NCBI GenBank assembly: GCA_021802085.1
Contig: JAKAAZ010000180.1
Span: forward strand, 1-7,474
DNA length: 7,474 bases
Source of the DNA: Acidobacteriota bacterium
GTDB lineage: Bacteria > Acidobacteriota > Terriglobia > Terriglobales > Acidobacteriaceae
Direction of reading: 5' to 3'
The notes beneath the pieces were generated by a model that was not told the DNA's origin, made no database searches, and was given only the letters and a program-made list of their open reading frames with translations. Positions 1-6,475 of the stretch are shown here, piece after piece (position 1 is the first letter of the stretch; each line of letters opens with the position of its first letter). The position numbers and the translations under genes are program-made.

Positions 1-1027
1 TCGCCAGCGATTCTCCACTCATCAACGCAGGAACGCGCAGCACCGCATACCAGCCGCCTTGAACCTCGAGGCGCGAAATGGTGGGCGCGCCGGCAAGCAG
101 CCGATCCAGCGTGGCCAGATTTTCACGCAAGCGCGCGAGGAGTTGCTGTTGAACGTTGCTTCGATTTCGAAGCAGATAGGGCATCGCGTGCTGCACGGGA
201 GCGTTCATCGAGAGAAAGGTGTCCGCGATGACTTCGAGCCGGGCGGTCGCGTCTGCCAGGAGGGAATCTGGACCAAAGGCGGCGATCCAGGCGGCTTTCA
301 TCTGCGGCAGGCCGGCGACCTTGCTTAATCCGCTGAGCACATACGTGAGGACAGGATGCGGGCCAGTTGCAAAGCTCGCGTGCGGCGAGTAGAAAGCGTA
401 ATCGAGGAAGACTTCATCGACGATGAGTGCCAGGTTGTGTTGCTGACAGATGCGTTCCAGCGCCTGCCGTGCTGCAGGCGGAGTGAAATGGCCGGTCGGG
501 TTGTTGGGATGGACCACGACTACCGCGCGGGTGCGAGGAGTAATGCGGGCTGTGAGGGTGGCCAGATCGAGATGCCAGCCATGATCGTAGAACAAGGGAT
601 AGGGGACCAGGTGCACATCGTCGAGGTCGGCGAGAAATTGAAACAACGGATAGCTGGGCTGCGCGATCAGGATCTCCGCGCCGGGATCGCAATGGAGGCG
701 GAAGAGATAGCTGTAGGCTTCGCTTGTGCTGGTGGTGAGAAAAATTTGCCGGGTTGGAACCTGCGCCGAGGCGTCGTCTGCATAATATTCGGCGACTGCG
801 GCGCGCGCCACGGCAAGCCCGCGCGGGTCGGGCTCGTATTCCAGGGATTCCGGGCGGCTGAACGCGCGCAGAATTTCTTCGCGGTCATACTCGAGACCGC
901 AGGCGGTCGGATTCGATGCCGTCAAATCGAAGTAAGGCGCGTCGGTGGCGCGCAGGGCATCGATCGCGGCGGCATAGAGAGTCTTCTGAAGGTTCCAGGC
1001 GGTGCGGCTGGAGAATGGCTGTGTCAT
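1..1027 (-). CDS. PLP-dependent class I/II aminotransferase, 3' end outside window
   Basis: Reading the minus strand from the ATG at 1027-1025 gives 342 uninterrupted codons that run off the left edge, so the C-terminus is missing. The protein starts MTQPFSSRTAWNLQKTLY. Seen in it are a DLTASNPTACGLEY segment near the N-terminus, a YEPDPRGLAVAR glycine-rich stretch, HPNNPTGHF (N176, P177, T178, G179), VDEVFLDY with D204 for the PLP pyridine nitrogen, and SGLSKVAGLPQMK with K236 as the expected Schiff-base lysine. These are the hallmarks of fold-type-I aminotransferases that move an amino group from an amino acid to a 2-oxoacid in the cytoplasm. Two positions differ from classical aspartate aminotransferase: F207 where Tyr225 normally contacts PLP, and K244 where Arg266 normally binds the phosphate. 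The C-terminal carboxylate-binding arginine is outside the window, so the substrate cannot be named. No strong Shine-Dalgarno precedes the ATG. The gene is divergent from the reductase genes. The family call is firm; the substrate is unknown. Confidence 0.9.
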   Translation of the reverse strand, partial: MTQPFSSRTAWNLQKTLYAAAIDALRATDAPYFDLTASNPTACGLEYDREEILRAFSRPESLEYEPDPRGLAVARAAVAEYYADDASAQVPTRQIFLTTSTSEAYSYLFRLHCDPGAEILIAQPSYPLFQFLADLDDVHLVPYPLFYDHGWHLDLATLTARITPRTRAVVVVHPNNPTGHFTPPAARQALERICQQHNLALIVDEVFLDYAFYSPHASFATGPHPVLTYVLSGLSKVAGLPQMKAAWIAAFGPDSLLADATARLEVIADTFLSMNAPVQHAMPYLLRNRSNVQQQLLARLRENLATLDRLLAGAPTISRLEVQGGWYAVLRVPALMSGESLA

Positions 1028-1067
1028 TGTTTTCGATCTTGCGGTTCGACTGCGCGGACCGGCCACA

Positions 1068-1096
1068 AATGTAGTCCTGATACAGACTATGCTGAA
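1068..1096 (-). promoter_or_regulatory. Possible promoter for the aminotransferase
   Basis: On the minus strand, TTCAGC (1096-1091) and TACATT (1073-1068) are separated by 17 bases and sit about 40 bases upstream of the aminotransferase ATG. Spacing fits a sigma-70 type promoter, but the match to consensus is only partial. This is a visual match in the divergent intergenic region and has no further support. Confidence 0.25.
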
Positions 1097-1108
1097 TTTA
1101 TGGTCGCC

Positions 1109-1136
1109 TTGCGAGGCGAAATGTTTGTGAGACAAT
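1109..1136 (+). promoter_or_regulatory. Possible promoter for the reductase genes
   Basis: TTGCGA (1109-1114) and GACAAT (1131-1136) are separated by 16 bases and lie about 60 bases upstream of the ATG at 1194. This is a reasonable sigma-70-like match in the divergent intergenic region (1028-1193). The region holds no other gene, and I see no clear operator palindrome in it. Confidence 0.35.
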
Positions 1137-1182
1137 CGAATCATATTCTTGCGCGACCAGCGCTCTAGTCGATGACAACCCC

Positions 1183-1189
1183 AGGAGGT
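1183..1189 (+). promoter_or_regulatory. Strong ribosome binding site of the first reductase
   Basis: AGGAGGT ends five bases before the ATG at 1194. It is the strongest Shine-Dalgarno in the window and fixes the start of the first reductase, which in turn places the twin-arginine motif at residues 3-4. Confidence 0.85.
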
Positions 1190-1193
1190 ATTT

Positions 1194-2168
1194 ATGGAAC
1201 GTCGAGACTTTCTCAAGCAAGGAACATTCGCAGCCATTGCCACCAGCGGCGGTAAGCTTTCCCATGCCTGGGCTGCCACCGATACCCTCAAGAATACGGC
1301 TCCCATTGCCAGGCGGCGACTGGGCAAGACGGATGTTCATCTTTCCATCATTGGGATGGGTGGGATTGTGGTGATGAACAGCACCCCGGACGCTTCCAAA
1401 AGCATTGTGGCGGAGGCGGTGGATCGCGGCATCAATTACTTCGATGTGGCCCCCAGTTATGGCGATGCGCAGCAGTTGCTGGGCCCGGCGCTGGCGCCGT
1501 ATCGGCAGAAAAGCTTTCTGGCCTGCAAGACAGGCAAGCGCGATAAGGCGGGTTCGCGCGCGGCACTGGAAGAATCGCTCCAGTTATTGAAGACCGACCA
1601 CGTCGATCTGTATCAGTTCCACGCGCTGACCAAGATGACCGAGCTGGACCAGATTCTGGGACCGAACGGCGCGATGGAAACATTTGAAGCTGCGCGCAAA
1701 GAAGGGAAGGTTCGCTACATTGGATTCTCCGCGCACTCGGTGGAGACGGCGGTGGCGGCGATGGACAGGTATCCGTTCGATACGGTCCTGTTCCCCATCA
1801 ATTGGGTGCTGGTGTCGCAGGCAAACTTCGGGCCGCAAGTGATTCAGAAGGCAAACGAAAAAGGGGTGGGCATGCTGGCCATCAAGAGCATGGCGAAGAC
1901 CGTCTGGCCGGCGGATGAAAAGAAGAACCATCCCAATTCCAAATGCTGGTATCAGCCCTCGGAATTTCCCCAGCAGGCCTCGCTGGGCCTGCGTTATACG
2001 CTGGGACATTCCATCACTGCCGCCATACCTCCCGGCGAAGAAGCGTATTTCCGTTTGGCCATGGATGTTGCGCAGCGGTACAAGCCGCTCGACCCGGAAG
2101 AAGAGCAGGCGCTGTTGAAGCAGGCTGTGGGCGTGGAGCCGTTCTTCCATCGTGGAAACGATGTGTAG
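1194..2168 (+). CDS. Tat-exported aldo/keto reductase (first of two)
   Basis: This 324-residue protein is predicted to be an NAD(P)H-type aldo/keto reductase with a TIM-barrel fold. It begins MERRDFLKQG, a twin-arginine motif, followed by a weakly hydrophobic stretch and a likely cleavage site after A27 (SHAWA/ATD). The mature part opens with the family's RRLGKTDVHLSIIGMGG. The full catalytic tetrad is visible: D84 and Y89 in NYFDVAPSYG, K112 in FLACKTGK, and H143 in DLYQFHALTK. GKVRYIGFSAHS (171-182) is another conserved family segment. There is no C-terminal Cys-rich iron-sulfur extension of the kind found in some related reductases. The start is fixed by AGGAGGT five bases upstream. A similar reductase follows after 75 bases. 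Substrate is unknown; sugars, ketones or aldehydes are all possible. The Tat signal implies export already folded, perhaps with bound cofactor, which is unusual for an NAD(P)H enzyme. Confidence 0.93.
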   Translation: MERRDFLKQGTFAAIATSGGKLSHAWAATDTLKNTAPIARRRLGKTDVHLSIIGMGGIVVMNSTPDASKSIVAEAVDRGINYFDVAPSYGDAQQLLGPALAPYRQKSFLACKTGKRDKAGSRAALEESLQLLKTDHVDLYQFHALTKMTELDQILGPNGAMETFEAARKEGKVRYIGFSAHSVETAVAAMDRYPFDTVLFPINWVLVSQANFGPQVIQKANEKGVGMLAIKSMAKTVWPADEKKNHPNSKCWYQPSEFPQQASLGLRYTLGHSITAAIPPGEEAYFRLAMDVAQRYKPLDPEEEQALLKQAVGVEPFFHRGNDV

Positions 2169-2189
2169 TCTCTGACAGGCGACGGACGC

Positions 2190-2213
2190 ATCTCACGATC
2201 CACGAGATTTTTT
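2190..2213 (+). terminator. Weak possible intrinsic terminator or attenuator between the reductases
   Basis: ATCTC (2190-2194) and GAGAT (2204-2208) can pair around a 9-base loop, followed directly by a run of T (2208-2213). The stem is only 5 bp and AT-rich, so termination would be partial at most. If real, it would lower expression of the second reductase and the lar genes relative to the first gene. Confidence 0.25.
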
Positions 2214-2243
2214 CAAAACGACGATAGCTCTGGAGATGGCGAT

Positions 2244-3236
2244 ATGAAGCGTCGTGAATTCATCAAAACCGCCGCGGCAACGGCTGCGGCATCGGCCATC
2301 GCGTCAAAAACCGGATTTGCGGAAAGCAAAGATGGCATTGCGTATCGTGTGCTGGGACACACGGGCGAACGGCTCTCGATGGTCGGCATCGGAGGCTATC
2401 ACCTCGCGCGCCCTGACGTGTCGGAGGCGACGGGAATTCTGATCGTCCGAACGGCGCTCGACAATGGAATCAATTTTCTCGACAACGCCTGGGACTACAA
2501 CGGCGGCGACAGCGAAGTTCGCATGGGCAAGGCCTTGCGCGATGGCTACCGGCAAAAGGCGTTCTTGATGACCAAGCTGGACGGGCGCACGAAAGAGGCG
2601 GCCGCGCAGCAGATCGACGAGTCGCTGCATCGGTTGCAGACGGACCATATCGATCTGATGCAGATTCACGAAATCATTCGAATGAACGATCCGGAGCGCG
2701 TCTTCGCTCCGGGGGGATGCATGGAAGCGTTGCTGGCCGCCAAGAAGGCCGGCAAGATTCGCTACATAGGATTCACCGGGCACAAGAGTCCCGAGATGCA
2801 TCTGCACATGCTGAATGTCGCGTTCCAGCACAACTTTACGTTCGATTCCGTGCAGATGCCGCTGAACGTGATGGATGCCCACTTTGACAGTTTCCAGAAG
2901 CTGGTGCTGCCGGTGCTGGAAAAACACAACATCGGCGCGCTGGGGATGAAGCCGATGGGAGATAAAATCATTTTGCAAAGCAATACGGCAACTCCGGTCG
3001 AATGCTTGCTGTACGCGATGAATTTGCCCGTCACGACCGTGATTACGGGTTGCGATTCAATGAAGGTTCTGGATCAGGCGCTGAACACGGCGCGCAATTT
3101 CAAACCTTTAAGCCAGACAGAGGTTGCCGCCATTCTGGCGAAGACCGCGGTGGTCGCGCGCAATGGCGAGTTTGAACAATATAAGACGACGCACAATTTT
3201 GACGGGACGTACCACAATCCCAGTTGGCTGGGATAG
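2244..3236 (+). CDS. Tat-exported aldo/keto reductase (second of two)
   Basis: A 330-residue aldo/keto reductase related to its upstream neighbour. It begins MKRREFIKTAAATAAASAIA, a typical twin-arginine signal with an alanine-rich hydrophobic region and a likely cleavage site after A26 (GFA/ESK). The catalytic tetrad is intact: D80 and Y85 in NFLDNAWDYNGG, K111 in FLMTKLDGR, and H142 in DLMQIHEIIR. Further family segments are GKIRYIGFTGHK (170-181), the GALGMKPMGDK strand near 231-241, and VTTVITGCDSM (263-273), where the cofactor-binding end of the barrel is expected. GGAG at 2232-2235, 8 bases before the ATG, supports the start. larE begins 25 bases after the stop, so co-transcription with larE is likely. 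The tandem pair probably arose by an old duplication; the two proteins are clearly diverged. Substrate and physiological electron donor are unknown. A role connected with hydroxy acids made by NPN enzymes is only a guess from position. Confidence 0.93.
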   Translation: MKRREFIKTAAATAAASAIASKTGFAESKDGIAYRVLGHTGERLSMVGIGGYHLARPDVSEATGILIVRTALDNGINFLDNAWDYNGGDSEVRMGKALRDGYRQKAFLMTKLDGRTKEAAAQQIDESLHRLQTDHIDLMQIHEIIRMNDPERVFAPGGCMEALLAAKKAGKIRYIGFTGHKSPEMHLHMLNVAFQHNFTFDSVQMPLNVMDAHFDSFQKLVLPVLEKHNIGALGMKPMGDKIILQSNTATPVECLLYAMNLPVTTVITGCDSMKVLDQALNTARNFKPLSQTEVAAILAKTAVVARNGEFEQYKTTHNFDGTYHNPSWLG

Positions 3237-3261
3237 GTTGCAGAAGGGGTTTGCGGGAGTG

Positions 3262-4098
3262 ATGGAACTGGAGCAGAAACGGGCGCATCTGGAAAGTCGA
3301 TTACGCGAGCTGGGCGGCGTCCTTGTTGCCTATTCCGGCGGAGTCGATTCAGCGTATCTCGCCTATGCGGCCCATCGGATGTTGGGCGACCAAATGCTCG
3401 CGGTGATCGCCGACTCTGCCAGCCTTGCACGATCGCATTTTGACGATGCGTTGAGTTTTGCCAGGGAACATTCCATTCCGCTGCGGGTGCTGACGACTTC
3501 TGAACTGGATCATCCGGACTACGTGAAGAACGATGCTACGCGCTGCTTTCACTGTAAGGACGAGCTGTTCACGGTGATGGAGCAGGAGCGCCAGCGTTCC
3601 GGATTTCAGCACTTGGCATATGGGATGAACGTGGATGATCGCGGCGAGTTTCGTCCGGGACAGCAGGCGGCAAAGTTGCATAGCGTGCTGGCGCCGCTGG
3701 CGGAGGCTGGATTGACGAAGCAGGACATCCGCACGCTGGCGCAGCAGGCGGAATTGCGCATCTGGGACAAACCGGCTTCGGCATGTCTGGCGTCGCGGGT
3801 TGAGTATGGCCGTCCGGTGACGAAAGAAGTCCTGGAGCAAGTGGAGCGAGGGGAAGCCTTGCTGCAACGCATGGGATTTCGGCAGTTCCGGGTGCGCTAT
3901 CACGGGGAGATGGCCCGCGTTGAAATCGCCCGCGACGAGATGCCGCGAGCACTGTCGATGGAAACGATGGACCGCATGGCCAAAGGCTTTCGCGCGTTGG
4001 GATTCAAGTTTGTGTCGCTCGATTGCGAAGGCTATCGTTCGGGATCGATGAATGACATTCTTCCCGTGGAAACAATTCAGCCGGCAAACTTTCTGTAA
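3262..4098 (+). CDS. larE: LarE, sulfur insertase for the nickel-pincer nucleotide cofactor
   Basis: LarE converts the two carboxylates of pyridinium-3,5-biscarboxylic acid mononucleotide to thiocarboxylates in NPN biosynthesis, activating them with ATP in the cytoplasm. The protein has 278 residues, close to the 276 of Lactiplantibacillus plantarum LarE. It shows the ATP-pyrophosphatase PP-loop VAYSGGVDSAYL (SGGVDS at 25-30), a conserved block GMNVDDRGEFRPG (121-133), KPASACLASRVEYG with C175 at the site of the sulfur-donating cysteine, and a C-terminal block with RVRYHGEMARVE and DCEGYRSGSMND. Unlike the L. plantarum enzyme as I recall it, it also has RCFHCK (C95, C98). Three cysteines point to the type that holds a [4Fe-4S] cluster and acts catalytically. 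I chose the ATG at 3262 because similarity begins there. The frame stays open further upstream into the preceding reductase gene, and GTG at 3259 is an alternative start. AGAAGGGG (3242-3249) may serve as the ribosome binding site. Confidence 0.93.
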   Translation: MELEQKRAHLESRLRELGGVLVAYSGGVDSAYLAYAAHRMLGDQMLAVIADSASLARSHFDDALSFAREHSIPLRVLTTSELDHPDYVKNDATRCFHCKDELFTVMEQERQRSGFQHLAYGMNVDDRGEFRPGQQAAKLHSVLAPLAEAGLTKQDIRTLAQQAELRIWDKPASACLASRVEYGRPVTKEVLEQVERGEALLQRMGFRQFRVRYHGEMARVEIARDEMPRALSMETMDRMAKGFRALGFKFVSLDCEGYRSGSMNDILPVETIQPANFL

Positions 4099-4099
4099 G

Positions 4100-4127
4100 T
4101 TGGGACGAATATGCACCTAATTAATCT
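4100..4127 (+). promoter_or_regulatory. Possible promoter of the DUF3800 gene
   Basis: TTGGGA (4100-4105) and TAATCT (4122-4127), 16 bases apart, lie just after the larE stop in a locally AT-rich stretch, about 90 bases before the likely start of the next gene. The match is weak. It would give the apparently inserted gene its own transcription. Confidence 0.2.
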
Positions 4128-4143
4128 ATCGGGAAGGTGGATG

Positions 4144-4167
4144 ATGGGGGGTATGGCTTATCCCCAT
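4144..4167. repeat. Short inverted repeat upstream of the DUF3800 gene
   Basis: ATGGGG (4144-4149) and CCCCAT (4162-4167) form a perfect 6-bp inverted repeat around a 12-base loop, 53 bases before the preferred GTG start at 4221. It could be a leader hairpin or the remnant end of an inserted segment. No T tract follows it, so it is not an intrinsic terminator. Confidence 0.35.
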
Positions 4168-4220
4168 TTCAGGAATTAGCTGGAGTTATACAGCCACATT
4201 TAAGAGAAAGTAGGCATATC

Positions 4221-5039
4221 GTGCTGTTTCGTTTTTACTGTGACGAAAGCCACGATTCCACAAACGAAAAGAAAGTTGCGGGTAGTCCTACCTTTGAACC
4301 AAAAAGTTATGTGGTAGGGGGATTTTTTGGCAATCAGAAGACCTGGGAAAAGGTCGAACTCCGCTGGAGGAGAAAGAATAGTTTAGAAGGTGTTGAACGA
4401 TTTCATGCAGCCCATCTGAATGCGGGCACATGGGAATATGATGATTGGACAAAAGCCCGACGCATCCGATACAGCAAGGAAATGCTGCGAATACTGAAAG
4501 ACCAGAGAAATAATTTGCACGGGGTAAGTTGTGGACTATATGTGGATGCGTATCGCCGGATCATAAGCCCTGAGGGCCAGGTAAAGATGGGGCATCCATA
4601 TTTGGTTTGCTTCAAGGCTGTAGTCGCTATGATCGCCAAACAAATGGACGACGGTGGCTTCTCTGCTGAAGATACGTTCGCGGTGATAATAGATCGTGGA
4701 GAATTCGCAGCAGATGCAGTCAAGGTCTTCTATGGAATGAAGAATGATCCAAAATTTCGCTATCGTCACCGTCTGGAAATCTGTTCTCCCGAAGATTCCA
4801 AGTGCATAATCGGGTTGCAACCCGCAGATTTTGTCGCGTACGAAACTTTTAAGCTGATACATGGAAAGAGAAATGGAACCATACAAATCAGAAAAGCTCT
4901 GGCAACAATGTTCGGCACAACGGGGTTCATGGGATGCTTATTTGATGATGACACATTGAATCGTCTAAAACGTGGTATAGATGATGCCACATGTATACCA
5001 GACGGAATGGTTGTTATCCCTGACATGGTTCCGCAATAA
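4221..5039 (+). CDS. DUF3800 domain protein, likely acquired
   Basis: A predicted cytoplasmic protein of unknown function; with the GTG start at 4221 it has 272 residues. The DUF3800 signature is visible in order: an N-terminal FYCDESHD (D8, E9), GGFFG near 33-37, RFHAAHL (F61, H62), VIIDRGEF (D158, E161), and GLQPADFVAYE (D203). Conserved acidic residues in these blocks and a suspected RNase H-like fold suggest a nuclease-type activity, but this is not established. I prefer the GTG at 4221 because the family normally starts a few residues before the DES motif and AGTAGG (4208-4213) lies 7 bases upstream. The frame is also open to a GTG at 4137, adding 28 residues without family resemblance. 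Three hand-counted 60-base lines have 43-47% GC, against 65% in a counted larB line. Together with its position splitting larE from larC, this points to horizontal acquisition. DUF3800 genes are often found near mobile or defence regions, but no partner gene is present here. Confidence 0.8.
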   Translation: MLFRFYCDESHDSTNEKKVAGSPTFEPKSYVVGGFFGNQKTWEKVELRWRRKNSLEGVERFHAAHLNAGTWEYDDWTKARRIRYSKEMLRILKDQRNNLHGVSCGLYVDAYRRIISPEGQVKMGHPYLVCFKAVVAMIAKQMDDGGFSAEDTFAVIIDRGEFAADAVKVFYGMKNDPKFRYRHRLEICSPEDSKCIIGLQPADFVAYETFKLIHGKRNGTIQIRKALATMFGTTGFMGCLFDDDTLNRLKRGIDDATCIPDGMVVIPDMVPQ

Positions 5040-5164
5040 GGTGAAGAACCGGAATTTAACTCAATTCTCTAAGTATACAGCTGCTTGGATTTGCCTTCAG
5101 TAAATTTGTCGCATCTGTTATGAATCTTGCTTCTTAGAAGTACCAGTCTTGAGCCTAAACCTTT
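5040..5164. other. AT-rich intergenic gap before larC without a clear ribosome binding site
   Basis: These 125 bases separate the DUF3800 gene from larC. They are AT-rich, like the DUF3800 gene and unlike the lar genes. The bases just before the larC ATG (GAGCCTAAACCTTT) contain no purine-rich Shine-Dalgarno. A small inverted repeat CTTCT/AGAAG lies at 5130-5140. TTGCCT (5091-5096) and TATGAA (5119-5124) resemble promoter boxes, but their 22-base spacing is too long. I see no gene in the gap. Confidence 0.5.
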
Positions 5165-6454
5165 ATGCGAATTGCGTATCTTGAATGCTTTGCCGGAATC
5201 AGCGGCGATATGTTCCTCGGCGCGCTGGTGGATGCCGGGGTCGATCCAAAACTTCTGGAAGAGACGGTTCAATCGTTGCAGCTGGGCGCGACGCTGAAAA
5301 TCGAAACAGTCGATCGCAGCGGAATCTCCGCGGCTCAGGCGCATGTGCTGGTGGATGGTGCGAGCGCGGAGGCGATACATGCTTCGACGCATTCGCACGA
5401 GCACGACCATCCGCACAATCATGACCACGATGCGCATTCCCATTCACACTCTCATCTCGAAGCGCCGGTCCATTCTCATGGACGCTCGTTGAGCGTCATT
5501 CGCAAGCTGATTGAAACCGCGCCTGTGGCTGCCGCAGCCAAAGAGATTGCCATCCGCGCGTTCGAGTTGCTGGGCCAATCGGAGGCGAAGATTCATAACG
5601 TACCGATTGAGACGATCCATTTTCACGAGGTTGGGGCCGTCGATTCCATTGTGGACATTGTTGCGGGCGCGGTGGGCGCACACGCGCTGAACGCAAGCGC
5701 CTGGATCTGCTCACCGTTGAACGTTGGCGGAGGTATGGTGGAATGCGCTCATGGCACATTTCCGGTTCCCGCGCCTGCAACCATGGATTTGCTGCAGGGA
5801 GCACCGACGTACTCCTCTGGGATACAGATGGAATTGGTCACGCCGACGGGGGCGGCGCTGGTGCGCGCGCTGAATTGCAGCTTCGGTCCGGCACCGGCGA
5901 TGCGCGTGGACAAGATTGGATACGGCGCGGGCAGCCGCAATCCCAAGCGCTTTCCCAATGTGCTGCGGCTCAGCCTGGGAGAGACGGGCGAAGCGGATGC
6001 GATTGCTGGTGACGTCGTGGTTGTGATGGAAACCGCGGTGGATGATTTGAATCCGCAGATTCTGGGAGATTTCACGGAGCGGGCGTTGCAGGCGGGCGCT
6101 CTCGATGTGATGTGTTCTTCCGTGCATATGAAGAAAAACAGGCTGGCAACGCTGATCACGGTTTTGTGCGATCGGGGCCATGCGCAGCAATTGCAACAGT
6201 TACTGTTTCGAGAGACCAGTACGCTGGGCGTGCGCATCCGCGAAGAACGCCGGGCATGTCTGGAGCGCAAGTTCGTGCCGGTGAAAACGGCGTGGGGCGA
6301 AATCAGGATCAAACTGGGCCTGTTGAACGGGACGGAAGTGAATACCGCGCCAGAGTATGAAGATTGTCGCCGATGCGCGGAGACACATTCCGTCCCGCTC
6401 AAGCTGGTCATGCAAGCCGCGCTGGCTGCGTATCAATCGGCGCCACGGAACTGA
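5165..6454 (+). CDS. larC: LarC, nickel insertion enzyme for the nickel-pincer nucleotide cofactor
   Basis: LarC is the CTP-dependent cyclometallase that inserts nickel into the dithiolated pyridinium nucleotide, the last step of NPN synthesis. The 429-residue protein opens with the family N-terminus MRIAYLECFAGISGDMFLGA, which fixes the start. Residues 72-105 form a histidine-rich stretch with 14 His (alternating H with S, D, E, N), a likely nickel-holding loop. Conserved blocks follow: ETIHFHEVGAVDSIVDIVAG (149-168, with H152, H154, E155, D160, D164), NVGGGMVECAHGTFPVPAPAT (186-206 region), ELVTPTGAALVRAL (223-236) and KIGYGAGSRNPKRFPN (250-265). The C-terminal part has METAVDDLNPQILG (288-301), the start of the LarC2-like region that binds nucleotide and metal. 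In L. plantarum the equivalent is encoded as larC1 and larC2 joined by programmed frameshifting; here it is one continuous frame. It probably forms a transcript with larB, which starts 21 bases after the stop. No Shine-Dalgarno is seen at its own start. Confidence 0.95.
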   Translation: MRIAYLECFAGISGDMFLGALVDAGVDPKLLEETVQSLQLGATLKIETVDRSGISAAQAHVLVDGASAEAIHASTHSHEHDHPHNHDHDAHSHSHSHLEAPVHSHGRSLSVIRKLIETAPVAAAAKEIAIRAFELLGQSEAKIHNVPIETIHFHEVGAVDSIVDIVAGAVGAHALNASAWICSPLNVGGGMVECAHGTFPVPAPATMDLLQGAPTYSSGIQMELVTPTGAALVRALNCSFGPAPAMRVDKIGYGAGSRNPKRFPNVLRLSLGETGEADAIAGDVVVVMETAVDDLNPQILGDFTERALQAGALDVMCSSVHMKKNRLATLITVLCDRGHAQQLQQLLFRETSTLGVRIREERRACLERKFVPVKTAWGEIRIKLGLLNGTEVNTAPEYEDCRRCAETHSVPLKLVMQAALAAYQSAPRN

Positions 6455-6457
6455 ACC

Positions 6458-6463
6458 GGGGAG
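6458..6463 (+). promoter_or_regulatory. Probable ribosome binding site of larB
   Basis: GGGGAG lies 12 bases before the larB ATG, slightly farther than usual; a weaker GAAG at 6467-6470 is 5 bases away. It sits in the 21-base gap after the larC stop, consistent with translation from a shared larC-larB message. Confidence 0.5.
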
Positions 6464-6475
6464 AGTGAAGCAAGA

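Noticed and set aside
356..1168. A 270-codon open frame on the plus strand
   Set aside because: It lies antisense to the aminotransferase, whose minus-strand frame shows all family motifs. The plus-strand translation has no recognisable domain. The same applies to the short plus-strand frame at 59-328.
3124..3261. Upstream extension of larE to the ATG at 3124
   Set aside because: The extra 46 residues overlap the end of the second reductase in another frame and have no LarE similarity; the family begins at MELEQKRAHL (3262).
4137..4220. 28-residue N-terminal extension of the DUF3800 protein from the GTG at 4137
   Set aside because: DUF3800 proteins normally start just before the DES motif, and a better placed ribosome binding site precedes the GTG at 4221. 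The extension cannot be fully excluded.
4099..5164. A complete insertion sequence or transposon around the DUF3800 gene
   Set aside because: No transposase, matching terminal inverted repeats or target-site duplication could be found by eye; only the short ATGGGG/CCCCAT repeat and a shared AAGGTG near both ends, which is too short to count.
5389..5479. Tandem DNA repeat or CRISPR-like array
   Set aside because: The repeated CAT/CAC-rich pattern is codon-level repetition encoding the LarC histidine segment; there are no spacers or regular repeat units.
5165..6454. Programmed frameshift site in larC
   Set aside because: Unlike L. plantarum larC1/larC2, this gene is one continuous frame through both halves, so no frameshift is needed.
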